From Bryobacteraceae bacterium (lineage in GTDB: Bacteria > Acidobacteriota > Terriglobia > Bryobacterales > Bryobacteraceae), in NCBI GenBank assembly GCA_019748195.1, contig JAIEPW010000043.1, forward strand, positions 62,001 through 126,000: DNA of 64,000 nucleotides, in the 5' to 3' direction. The translations under genes and the position numbers were made by a program. Below are positions 42,324-49,850 of the stretch, piece by piece. Under the pieces are notes generated by a model that did not search any database, was not told where the DNA came from, and saw only the letters and a program-made list of their open reading frames with translations. Every line of letters starts with the position of its first letter. The stretch's first letter is position 1.

Positions 42324-44197
42324 GGCGCACGCGCAGGCTGACCATGTCCCAGGCGCTGGTCGCCTGGCTGAAAAATCAGCACGTGGAGCGCGACGGCAAA
42401 ACCAACCCGTTTTTCGCGGGGATGTGGGGCATCTTCGGCCATGGCTGCGTGGCGGGAGTGGGCCAGGCGCTGCAGCAGAACCTCGATTTTCCCTACTATT
42501 TGTGCCGCAATGAACAAGGCGCGGTGCACGCGGCCGCGGCCTTCGCCAAGGCGAGCCGGCGCATGCGAGCCTTCGCCTGCACATCGTCGGTCGGACCGGG
42601 CGCCACCAACATGATCACCGGCGCCGCGACGGCGACCATCAACCGGCTTCCGGTCCTGCTGCTGCCCGGCGACATTTTCGCGCGCCGCAACGTCGGCCCC
42701 GTACTGCAACAGCTCGAGTGGGAGCAGAGCCTGGACGTCAGCGTGAACGATGCCTTCCGGCCCGTCTCCCGCTATTGGGACCGGGTCAACCGCCCCGATC
42801 AGCTTCCCAGCGCGCTGGACGAGGCGATGCGAGTACTCACCTCGCCGGCCGAGACCGGAGCCGTGGTGCTGGCGCTGCCCCAGGACGTTCAGGCGGAGGC
42901 CTGGGAATACGACGAATCGCTCTTTCAGAAGCGCGTCTGGACCATCCCGCGCGCGACCGGAGATCCGGACCGGCTCCGCGAAGCAGCAGCGGCCGTCCGC
43001 TCCGCCGCCCGCCCGCTGATCATCGCCGGCGGCGGTGTCCTGTACAGCGAAGCGGAAGGGGCGCTGGCTGCCTTCGTCCAACAGACCGGAATTCCCGTGG
43101 CCGAAACGCAGGCGGGCAAGGGCTCGCTGGCCTACGATCACCGGCAATCGCTGGGCGCAATGGGCGTCACCGGGACGCCGGGAGCGAATCTCGCCGCGCG
43201 CGAGGCCGACCTGGTGATCGCCATCGGCACCCGCCTGGCCGACTTCACCACCGCGTCCAAGACCGCGTTCCAGAATCCCGGCGTTCGCTTCGTCAACATC
43301 AACGTGAATGAGCGGGACGCCCGCAAGCATGCCGGGATTCCGGTGGTGGCGGATGCGCGGGCGGCGCTCGCCTGGCTGGCCGAGGCTCTCGCCGGATACC
43401 GGGTCCCCGGCGAATACGCCGGTCGCACCCTTGCGTGGAAGACGAGCTGGGAGGGGGAGACGGACCGGCTGTTCGCCATCCGTCATGGATACCCCTTCAG
43501 CCAGAGCGAAGTAATCGGCGCGGTGTGGGAGTCTTCGCAGCCCGAGGACGTCGTCGTCTGCGCCGCGGGAAGCCTTCCGGGCGACCTGCATAAGCTGTGG
43601 CGCACACGCCGGCCCGGCGGATACCACATGGAGTACGGCTACTCGTGCATGGGATATGAGATTGCCGGAGGTCTCGGCGTCAAAATGGCCGATCCCACCC
43701 GCGAGGTCTGGGTCCTGGTGGGGGACGGCTCCTTCCTGATGATGTCGTCGGAGATCGTCACCTCGATCCAGGAGCGCTACCCGCTGCGCATCGTGTTGCT
43801 CGACAACCAGGGCTACTCGAGTATCGGGGGCTTGTCTCGCAGCCTCGGATCCTTGGGCTTCGGCACGGATTACCGGATGCGGAACCCGGCCAGCGGGCAA
43901 CTGGACGGGGATCGCCTGCCGGTGGACTTCGTCGCGCTGGCTTCCGGGATGGGAGCCCAGGCGATCCGCGTTAAAACGCACGAGGAGTTACGCAGGGCGC
44001 TGGCGGCGACACGCGGCGCGGACCGCACCTCCGTGATCGTTCTCGAAACCGACAAGGAAGCACGCGTGCCCGGCTACGAGTCCTGGTGGGATGTGCCCGT
44101 GGCCGAAGTATCGACAATGCCATCCGTGCGGGACGCACGGGCAGCGTATGAAGAATCCGTTCAGCGGGAGCGTGTCTTTCCCGCGGAGAAGAGCTAA
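42320..44197 (+). CDS. iolD: 3D-trihydroxycyclohexane-1,2-dione hydrolase
   Basis: A 625-residue thiamine-diphosphate enzyme that opens the ring of 3D-(3,5/4)-trihydroxycyclohexane-1,2-dione to 5-deoxy-glucuronate. It begins at GTG 42320 within the iolB stop, behind GGAGGGGG, which keeps the conserved N-terminal RLTMSQALV. The ThDP glutamate is in YLCRNEQGAVHAA and the pyrophosphate-metal motif is GDGSFL...LDNQGYSS. The FGHGCVAGVGQAL stretch is specific for IolD within the acetolactate-synthase superfamily. Full length. Confidence 0.95.
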   Translation: MRRTRRLTMSQALVAWLKNQHVERDGKTNPFFAGMWGIFGHGCVAGVGQALQQNLDFPYYLCRNEQGAVHAAAAFAKASRRMRAFACTSSVGPGATNMITGAATATINRLPVLLLPGDIFARRNVGPVLQQLEWEQSLDVSVNDAFRPVSRYWDRVNRPDQLPSALDEAMRVLTSPAETGAVVLALPQDVQAEAWEYDESLFQKRVWTIPRATGDPDRLREAAAAVRSAARPLIIAGGGVLYSEAEGALAAFVQQTGIPVAETQAGKGSLAYDHRQSLGAMGVTGTPGANLAAREADLVIAIGTRLADFTTASKTAFQNPGVRFVNINVNERDARKHAGIPVVADARAALAWLAEALAGYRVPGEYAGRTLAWKTSWEGETDRLFAIRHGYPFSQSEVIGAVWESSQPEDVVVCAAGSLPGDLHKLWRTRRPGGYHMEYGYSCMGYEIAGGLGVKMADPTREVWVLVGDGSFLMMSSEIVTSIQERYPLRIVLLDNQGYSSIGGLSRSLGSLGFGTDYRMRNPASGQLDGDRLPVDFVALASGMGAQAIRVKTHEELRRALAATRGADRTSVIVLETDKEARVPGYESWWDVPVAEVSTMPSVRDARAAYEESVQRERVFPAEKS

Positions 44198-45094
44198 GTG
44201 CCGATTCGAATCGCCACCGCCCCGGTAAGCTGGGGCATTCTGGAATTTGCGGGTTGGGGCTGGCCTCGCGGCTACCGGGAGATCCTGGACGAGATGCAGC
44301 AGGCCGGCTATGCCGGAACCGAGCTGGGACCGTATGGTTTCCTGCCCACGGATCCGGCGGAGCTGAAAGCCGAGTTGAGCCGCAGGAACATGCCTCTGCT
44401 CGGGGCGTTCGTGCCGCTGCCCCTGACGGACTCAGCCCTCCATGAACGAGGCTTAAACGATGCGTTGGACGTAGCGAAGCTGCTCTCGGCGGCGGGCGCT
44501 GAGTTCCTGGTGCTTGCCGACCGCATGGACGAGGCGCGCATGAGGATTGCGGGAAGCGTCACGGAGGCCGACGGCATGAGCGATGCGCAGTGGAAGTCCG
44601 CCGCGGCGCTGGTGACGCGAATCGCGGAGGCCGCGGCCATCCTGGGGCTGCGCACGGTGTTTCATCATCACGGAGGCACCTTCGTCGAGACCCCGGCCGA
44701 GCTCGATCGCCTTCTGGACTCGATCGAAGCCTCGTTGGTCGGGGTCTGCCTGGACACCGGGCACTACTGGTACGGGGGCGGGGATCCGGTCCGGTTCGCG
44801 CAATCGCATGCCCGGCGCATCTGGCATTTGCACCTGAAGGATGTTCGCCAGGATGTTCTGGATCGCGTGCGGCGGGAGAAAATCCCGTACATGGACGCGG
44901 TCCGCGCCGGGCTCTTCTGCGCGCTGGGAGACGGAGCAGTGGACATTGCCGGCGTCACCCGGGAGTTGGAGAAACGGGGGTTCGACGGCTGGGCGGTGTT
45001 CGAACAGGATATTGATGCCGCGTTGGGGAACTCGGACCCGCTGGCCAGCGCGATCCGGAGCCGGGAGTATCTGAAGTCGGCCGCGGGGTTGTAG
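44198..45094 (+). CDS. iolE: inosose dehydratase-like TIM barrel protein
   Basis: A 298-residue xylose-isomerase-like TIM barrel starting at GTG 44198, directly after the iolD TAA. The opening IATAPVSWGILEFAGWGWPR is typical of IolE, which dehydrates 2-keto-myo-inositol to the dione used by IolD. Metal ligands are in TVFHHHGGTFVETP, GVCLDTGHYWYGGGDP, IWHLHLKDV and the late FEQDID. Residues about 224-235 (KIPYMDAVRAGLFCALGDG) also fit IolE. Position behind iolD supports the call. Confidence 0.9.
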   Translation: MPIRIATAPVSWGILEFAGWGWPRGYREILDEMQQAGYAGTELGPYGFLPTDPAELKAELSRRNMPLLGAFVPLPLTDSALHERGLNDALDVAKLLSAAGAEFLVLADRMDEARMRIAGSVTEADGMSDAQWKSAAALVTRIAEAAAILGLRTVFHHHGGTFVETPAELDRLLDSIEASLVGVCLDTGHYWYGGGDPVRFAQSHARRIWHLHLKDVRQDVLDRVRREKIPYMDAVRAGLFCALGDGAVDIAGVTRELEKRGFDGWAVFEQDIDAALGNSDPLASAIRSREYLKSAAGL

Positions 45095-45138
45095 CCAGGC
45101 CTGCGTGAGAGAACAATCCGGTGACGGACGGAAGTTAC

Positions 45139-45552
45139 ATGAGCGGACTCGAGATCACCGGGATCGCCCCCTTCTTCATCGTGCGGGATGTCCCTGCGTC
45201 CTTGGCTTTCTATCGCCACCGCCTGGGATTCGAGATCGCCTTTCCAGGCCCCGAACCGGGGGACATTTTCTTCGGCATCGTGCAGCGCGGCGCGGCAATG
45301 GTAATGCTCAAGTCCATCGGGGTGGAGCCGCGGCCAAACTGCTTGCGGGATATCGGCGAAGGCATAGCGCGTTGGGACGCCTATCCGCACGTCCCGGATC
45401 CCGATGCGCTGGCGGCGGAGTTTTTGGCCCGCGGCGCGAAGTTTTCAGAACCTCTCAGGGATACTGACGACGGGCTGCGCGGCTTCGAAGTCCAGGATGC
45501 GGATGGCTACGTGTTGTTTTTCGGCCGTCCGGTGGCCGAAACGGCGCCGTAG
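45139..45552 (+). CDS. VOC superfamily (glyoxalase/bleomycin-resistance-like) protein
   Basis: A 137-residue vicinal-oxygen-chelate protein with two beta-alpha-beta-beta-beta modules (IAPFFIVRDVPASLAFYRHR at the start, GFEVQDADGYVLFFGRP at the end). I use ATG 45139; a GTG six codons upstream is possible. Of the usual metal ligands only the last glutamate (GFEVQDADGY) is clear, and the first histidine is replaced by Pro/Phe, so it may bind rather than convert its ligand. Last gene of the iol operon; it ends directly against the convergent transaldolase gene. Confidence 0.82.
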   Translation: MSGLEITGIAPFFIVRDVPASLAFYRHRLGFEIAFPGPEPGDIFFGIVQRGAAMVMLKSIGVEPRPNCLRDIGEGIARWDAYPHVPDPDALAAEFLARGAKFSEPLRDTDDGLRGFEVQDADGYVLFFGRPVAETAP

Positions 45553-46659
45553 CTACCCCTTTTCCAGGTCCGGATCCGGCAACAGCAGGTCCCGCACGAC
45601 GGCGTCCAGGTCATGGCACGCCCCCACGAACTGCCGCAGGGTTCGGCGGGTCGGGGGATACGCGCCGAATTCGGCCACGCTCAACCCTTCCTCCAGATAC
45701 GCCCGGCGAAAATCGGGGAACTTGCGCAGCAGTTCCTCCACTACCCGCGCATCGACCGGATCGGCGATCCGCGGCCGCACGGTGATATCGCTCGAGTTGA
45801 AACGCACCTGCCAGGCGTGGGGCGGGGAGATCACCACGTCGCCACCGATCAGCTCGCTCCAGTGCATGTGATTGCGAAACGCGGCGGAGAGGAGGCGCAG
45901 CCGGTAGCCGCGCGCGCGAAACAGCTCGTACGTTTTCTTGAATACGGCCACCCCGGCCCATTCCAGGTAGCCGGGATCGGTGATGATGTTGTCCCTCTCG
46001 GCGCAGACTTTCAGCCAGTCATCCAGGCGGCCGGCCATGATGGTACAGACCGGGCCCATGCGGGAGATGTCCTGTCCCGCCTGCTCGCGGCGGCGCAAGC
46101 CGCGCTCCACCGCTTCGGCTACCGCGACGCATTGGGGCAGCGTGAAACAGACGGTCGCGTTGATGCTGATCCCGCGCGATGTGGCTTCCTCGATGGCGGC
46201 GATGCCGGCCGGCGTCACCGGAATTTTCACGATCATGTTGGGAGCAAGGTCCGCGAAGCGCACCGCCTGCTCCACGATCTCCGCCGCGCTGCGATATTTG
46301 CGCGGGTCGGTCTGGATGGAGAGCCGCCCGTTGCGGCCCCTCTCCGCTTCGAACACCGGCAGCAGAAGGCGGGACGCGCTGACGGAGATCTCTTCGACGA
46401 TGCGCCAGGCGATCCGGTCCTCGTCCCATTCCGGCTGCTCCCGGATCAAAGCCAGGATCCGCTCCCGCCAGCGCGCCATCTCCTTCTTCAGCACGCCGAG
46501 CACGATCACGGGATTGCACGTGGCGCCGACCGCGCCGTGATCCATCGAGTAGCGCAGCTCTTCCAGCGACGCGGAATCGTTCCACAGGCAAGTGGGGGTG
46601 GTCTGCGTCATCTCCCGGAGCGGACTCCGCGGCGTCTGCTTGCTTTCAGTCGGAATCAC
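45553..46659 (-). CDS. transaldolase-family protein with Gln at the Glu96 position
   Basis: A 368-residue class I aldolase-fold protein starting at GTG 46659 (GGGAGG five bases upstream). Aligned by eye with E. coli TalB it keeps the Schiff-base lysine (Lys145, IVKIPVTPAG), Asn167 and Thr169 (ISINATVCF), the TCNP turn, and phosphate-binding arginines Arg211 (MAGRLDDW) and Arg262 (AAFRN). The acid-base glutamate of TalB (Glu96) is Gln116 (SIQTDPRKY), as in fructose-6-phosphate aldolase, and TalB Phe178 is Met208. It is the last gene of the DegT-creatininase-creatininase operon in an inositol island without iolC or iolJ. The substrate may be 2-deoxy-5-keto-gluconate (inference). Confidence 0.88.
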   Translation of the reverse strand: MIPTESKQTPRSPLREMTQTTPTCLWNDSASLEELRYSMDHGAVGATCNPVIVLGVLKKEMARWRERILALIREQPEWDEDRIAWRIVEEISVSASRLLLPVFEAERGRNGRLSIQTDPRKYRSAAEIVEQAVRFADLAPNMIVKIPVTPAGIAAIEEATSRGISINATVCFTLPQCVAVAEAVERGLRRREQAGQDISRMGPVCTIMAGRLDDWLKVCAERDNIITDPGYLEWAGVAVFKKTYELFRARGYRLRLLSAAFRNHMHWSELIGGDVVISPPHAWQVRFNSSDITVRPRIADPVDARVVEELLRKFPDFRRAYLEEGLSVAEFGAYPPTRRTLRQFVGACHDLDAVVRDLLLPDPDLEKG

Positions 46660-46672
46660 GGGCGCCTCCCGG

Positions 46673-47533
46673 CTACCGGAGTTGCCGGTCGTAGTTCTCT
46701 TTCTGAATCTTAGCTGTTGTTTCGTCCGCTTTCACGTTGCGGATCGCCTCCACCAGCAGCCGGGTGACGTGGGCGTTGGAGAATCGGCCTTCTTCGGCGC
46801 TCGCGGCCGCGCCGACGCCCGCGTAGTGGTTCGGGAATCGCGCGTACCAGGAGGTCGCCGTCCAGATGTCGGGCAGGTGAGCGAGGCGCTTCTGATCGCT
46901 GCTGTCCTCCCGCGGCGCGCGTTCCAGCTTCACGATGTCCGGCCGGATGGCCATGATGCGGGAAGTCTCCTGCTCGCCCGCGTGCTCGTCGCCGGCCAGA
47001 GGAGTCTTGCGGAAGGACTGGCTCTGGAACGTTTTCAGATACTCAGGATCGGGGGCCGGATCGAACAGGTACACCACGTAATCGCGCCTCTTTTCGAGCT
47101 GCGTCTGCACCCAGAAGCGCAGCCAGTGGGGATTGCCGCCGTGCGTGCTGTAGATCAGGATTTTCTTGAAACCGTTGCGGGCGATCTCATCCAAGGTGGC
47201 TTGCAGCAATTCGGAGATCAGGTGGGGAGGGAGGGCGACGGTCCCTTCGGCGTACTTCGCCTCGTAGATCTGGCCCCAGTAGTATTCCGGAAAAACAACG
47301 GCGTACTCCTGGCGAGCGGCTTCCTTGGCGCGATGCTGCGCGCCGATCAGATCCGCGCCGATGGGCAGGTGCGGGCCGTGTTTCTCCAGGATGCCGATCG
47401 GCAGTATGCACGTCCCCTTGGACAGCTCGATCGCCTTTTTCCAGTCGGAAGCGACCAACTCATCCCAGCGGACGGGGAGAGGCTGCGCCAGCGCGCAAGC
47501 GGCGAGCAGGGGCGGCAGGACGAGTCTCCACAT
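46673..47533 (-). CDS. exported creatininase-family amidohydrolase, copy 2
   Basis: A 286-residue creatininase-superfamily protein with a signal peptide (MWRLVLPPLLAACALAQPLP). The dinuclear metal motifs are intact: ILEKHGPHLPIGADL, STHGGNPHWLRF and DEHAGEQETS. Cytoplasmic relatives hydrolyse creatinine, cyclic amides or formamides (creatininase, MftE, ArfB). The export signal and an extra C-terminal stretch of about 60 residues set this branch apart. It is a tandem paralogue of the next gene upstream, sharing most of its sequence (for example PVRWDELVASDWKKAIELSK). Substrate unknown. Confidence 0.88.
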   Translation of the reverse strand: MWRLVLPPLLAACALAQPLPVRWDELVASDWKKAIELSKGTCILPIGILEKHGPHLPIGADLIGAQHRAKEAARQEYAVVFPEYYWGQIYEAKYAEGTVALPPHLISELLQATLDEIARNGFKKILIYSTHGGNPHWLRFWVQTQLEKRRDYVVYLFDPAPDPEYLKTFQSQSFRKTPLAGDEHAGEQETSRIMAIRPDIVKLERAPREDSSDQKRLAHLPDIWTATSWYARFPNHYAGVGAAASAEEGRFSNAHVTRLLVEAIRNVKADETTAKIQKENYDRQLR

Positions 47534-47544
47534 GACGGTTCTCC

Positions 47545-48402
47545 CTATTTCAACTGCCGGTCGTAGTTTTCCTTCTGGACCTTAGGCGTGACTTCGTCGT
47601 CCTTGACGGCGCGCAGCGTTTTCGCCAGCAGGCTGATGCTGCGTTCGAGCAGGACGCGGCCCTGTTCGGCGGTCGCGGCGCCGCCCACTCCCGCGTAGTG
47701 ATTGGGGAAACGGGCATACCAACTGGTGGCGGTCCAGAGGTTGGGAAGGTGGGCCAGACGCTTCTGATCGCTGCTATCCTCGCTCGCGGCGCGGTCGAGC
47801 TTCACCAGTTCCGGACGCATCGCCAGCAGCCCGGAGGTTTCCCGCTCGCCGCCGTGCTCATCGCCCGCCAGCGGAGTCTTGCGCATCTTCGTGTATTTCT
47901 CGATCCACTCCGGATCGGGCTGCGGATCGTAGTAGTACACGACGTAATCGCGGCGCAATTCGAGCTGCGACTGCACGAAGAAGCGCAGCCAATGCGGATT
48001 GCCCCCGTGCGTGCTGTAAATCAGGATCTTCTTGAAGCCGTTGCGGGCAATCTCGTCCAGCGTGGCCTGCAGCACTTCGGAGATCAGGCGGGGAGGCAGC
48101 GCGATGGTTCCCTCGGCGTACTTGGCCTCATAGATCTGGCCGAAATAATACTCCGGGAAGACCACCGCGTACTCCCGCTTGGCTACTGCCTTGGCGATGA
48201 ACTGCGCGTACAGCAGGTCCGAGCCGACGGGAGCATGCGGTCCGTGCTTCTCCAGGATCGCGATCGGCAGGATGCAGGTGCCCTTGGAAAGCTCGATCGC
48301 CTTCTTCCAGTCCGAGGCGACCAGTTCGTCCCAGCGCACCGGGAGGTCCTGCGCGGCGGCAGCCGCGGCGATCATGGTCAGACAGAGATAGCGGTGGAAC
48401 AA
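47545..48402 (-). CDS. exported creatininase-family amidohydrolase, copy 1
   Basis: A 285-residue paralogue of the gene downstream, with its own signal peptide (MFHRYLCLTMIAAAAAAQ) and intact metal motifs (ILEKHGPHAPVGSDL, STHGGNPHWLRF, DEHGGERETS). The start is TTG at 48402, ten bases after the DegT stop, behind GAGGAGG. Differences from copy 2 cluster around the metal loops (LPIGADL against APVGSDL) and the Asp-Pro loop after strand five, which suggests that the two copies differ in substrate or form a heteromer. Confidence 0.88.
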   Translation of the reverse strand: MFHRYLCLTMIAAAAAAQDLPVRWDELVASDWKKAIELSKGTCILPIAILEKHGPHAPVGSDLLYAQFIAKAVAKREYAVVFPEYYFGQIYEAKYAEGTIALPPRLISEVLQATLDEIARNGFKKILIYSTHGGNPHWLRFFVQSQLELRRDYVVYYYDPQPDPEWIEKYTKMRKTPLAGDEHGGERETSGLLAMRPELVKLDRAASEDSSDQKRLAHLPNLWTATSWYARFPNHYAGVGGAATAEQGRVLLERSISLLAKTLRAVKDDEVTPKVQKENYDRQLK

Positions 48403-48412
48403 GGCAGCCTCC

Positions 48413-49720
48413 TCAGCCCCTGGCGGCCCGGATCAAGGAATCCTTGTCCGCCAGGACCTTTTCGAATGCGTCGGCGTAATATCTCATCAGTTCCAGGTCC
48501 TGCCCGGCAAGCGGAGCCGACTGGGAACCGATCACCAGGGAGTTTTCGAGCAGCTTCGTGGTTGCCGGATAACTCTCCTCGCGGTACCGGACCGGAGAGT
48601 TGTGACAGCTCCAGGGGCAGCCTTTACCGTATCCGTTCTGCTGCTGAAACAGAATCTGCGACGGCACCGGGGTCACCTGCCAAAGCACTGCCTCCACGCC
48701 TTCCTGGCGAAGCGCCCGCAGCACGGCATTGCGGAACCGGCGGGGGTCCAGGCCGGCTTCCAGGCGTTCCGGATGCAGCCGCACCCGATACTTGTGGAAC
48801 ACGCTGGTGCGATCCGCCGGAACCGCGGGCGGCGTCACCAGTTCGAGTCCGGAAAGCCGCGACGTCAGGTACCCGGCGTTGCGCTGCGCGTTGCGGGTGA
48901 ACTCGGGCAGCCGCGCCAATTGCGCCCGTCCCACGGCCGCGGTGAGCGCCGTCATGCGATACATCCAACCCATCATCACGGCGTTGTAGTCGCGCATGTC
49001 GTCCAGCGGGCGATTCGGATCGGCGCCCGCCAGCGACGTTTCCGCCGCTTCCTCGCCAAACTGCCGGACGCAGTCGGCGCGCTTGTGCAGCGCCGGGTCA
49101 TCGGTGACGAGCAACCCGCCCTCCCCGGCGGACAAATTCTTGCTGCTTTGCACGCTGAACGCTCCCATGTGTCCGATGGTTCCCGCGTTGCGGCCCTTGT
49201 AGGTGGCGCCGTGCGCCTGCGCGGCGTCCTCGATCACGATCAGGCCATGCTTGCGGGCGATCGCCATGATCTCGTCCATGTCGGCGGGAAGTCCGTGGAT
49301 GTGCACCGGGATCAGCGCGCGGGTGCGGGGCGTGATTCGCCGCTCGATGTCCGCCGGGCTGATATTGAAGGTCGCCGGATCGATATCGGCGAACACGGGG
49401 ACGGCATTGTGATGGAGCACCGCCAGCGCGGACGCGAGGAAGGTGAAGGCCGAGGTGATGACTTCATCGCCCGGACCCAGGCCGGCGGCCGCTACCGCCA
49501 TGTGCAGCGCCGCGGTGCCGCTGTTGGCGGTGAGGCAGTGGCGCGATCCGATGTAGGCGGCGAATTCCCGCTCGAAGGCGCGGATTTCGGGAGCCAGAGA
49601 GCCGGAAAGGACGCCGCCGTCGAGCACGCGCATCACGGCCTCGCGCTCCGCTTCGCCCAGGATCGGCCATTGCCGGGTGATTCCCTCGGGCACGACCGGG
49701 CTGGTAGTCGGGTTGGACAT
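48413..49720 (-). CDS. DegT/DnrJ/EryC1/StrS family PLP aminotransferase
   Basis: A 435-residue sugar/cyclitol aminotransferase. The start at 49720 has GGAGGAGG upstream. PLP-binding residues are Asp165 (IVIEDAAQAHGA) and Lys194 (SSKNLSAGEGG); ANSGTAALHMA binds the phosphate. The C-terminal QQQNGYGKGCPWSC stretch and the length above 420 are like scyllo-inosose aminotransferases (StsC type) more than nucleotide-sugar enzymes of about 370 residues. It leads a four-gene operon ending in the transaldolase, controlled by a perfect palindromic operator. An aminocyclitol substrate fits the inositol genes nearby but is inference. Confidence 0.9.
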   Translation of the reverse strand: MSNPTTSPVVPEGITRQWPILGEAEREAVMRVLDGGVLSGSLAPEIRAFEREFAAYIGSRHCLTANSGTAALHMAVAAAGLGPGDEVITSAFTFLASALAVLHHNAVPVFADIDPATFNISPADIERRITPRTRALIPVHIHGLPADMDEIMAIARKHGLIVIEDAAQAHGATYKGRNAGTIGHMGAFSVQSSKNLSAGEGGLLVTDDPALHKRADCVRQFGEEAAETSLAGADPNRPLDDMRDYNAVMMGWMYRMTALTAAVGRAQLARLPEFTRNAQRNAGYLTSRLSGLELVTPPAVPADRTSVFHKYRVRLHPERLEAGLDPRRFRNAVLRALRQEGVEAVLWQVTPVPSQILFQQQNGYGKGCPWSCHNSPVRYREESYPATTKLLENSLVIGSQSAPLAGQDLELMRYYADAFEKVLADKDSLIRAARG

Positions 49721-49739
49721 GGGCCTCCTCCGGGTCCAC

Positions 49740-49753
49740 TGCACACGTGTGCA
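49740..49753. promoter_or_regulatory. LacI-type operator, site 2 (DegT operon / regulator)
   Basis: TGCACACGTGTGCA, a perfect 14-base palindrome, lies 20 bases upstream of the DegT start and about 100 bases upstream of the divergent LacI-family gene. It overlaps the first transcribed bases of the predicted DegT promoter, so binding would block it, and autoregulation of the regulator is plausible. Confidence 0.85.
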
Positions 49754-49764
49754 AGGGACTTCTT

Positions 49765-49793
49765 ATACTAACCGCCATGAACTTCCAAGTCAA
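49765..49793 (-). promoter_or_regulatory. sigma-70-like promoter of the DegT operon
   Basis: On the minus strand a -35 TTGACT (plus-strand 49788-49793), a 17-base spacer and a -10 TAGTAT (plus-strand 49765-49770). The expected start of transcription is just before the operator at 49740-49753. Confidence 0.6.
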
Positions 49794-49850
49794 TACTCGC
49801 GCCGCCAGACCACGTTGACGGGCCATCCCCTGCTTGTTACCCTGAATGAG

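Noticed and set aside
46592-47566. Plus-strand frame opposite the creatininase gene
   Set aside because: It is antisense to a gene with clear family motifs and to a tandem paralogue. No start context or family resemblance supports it.
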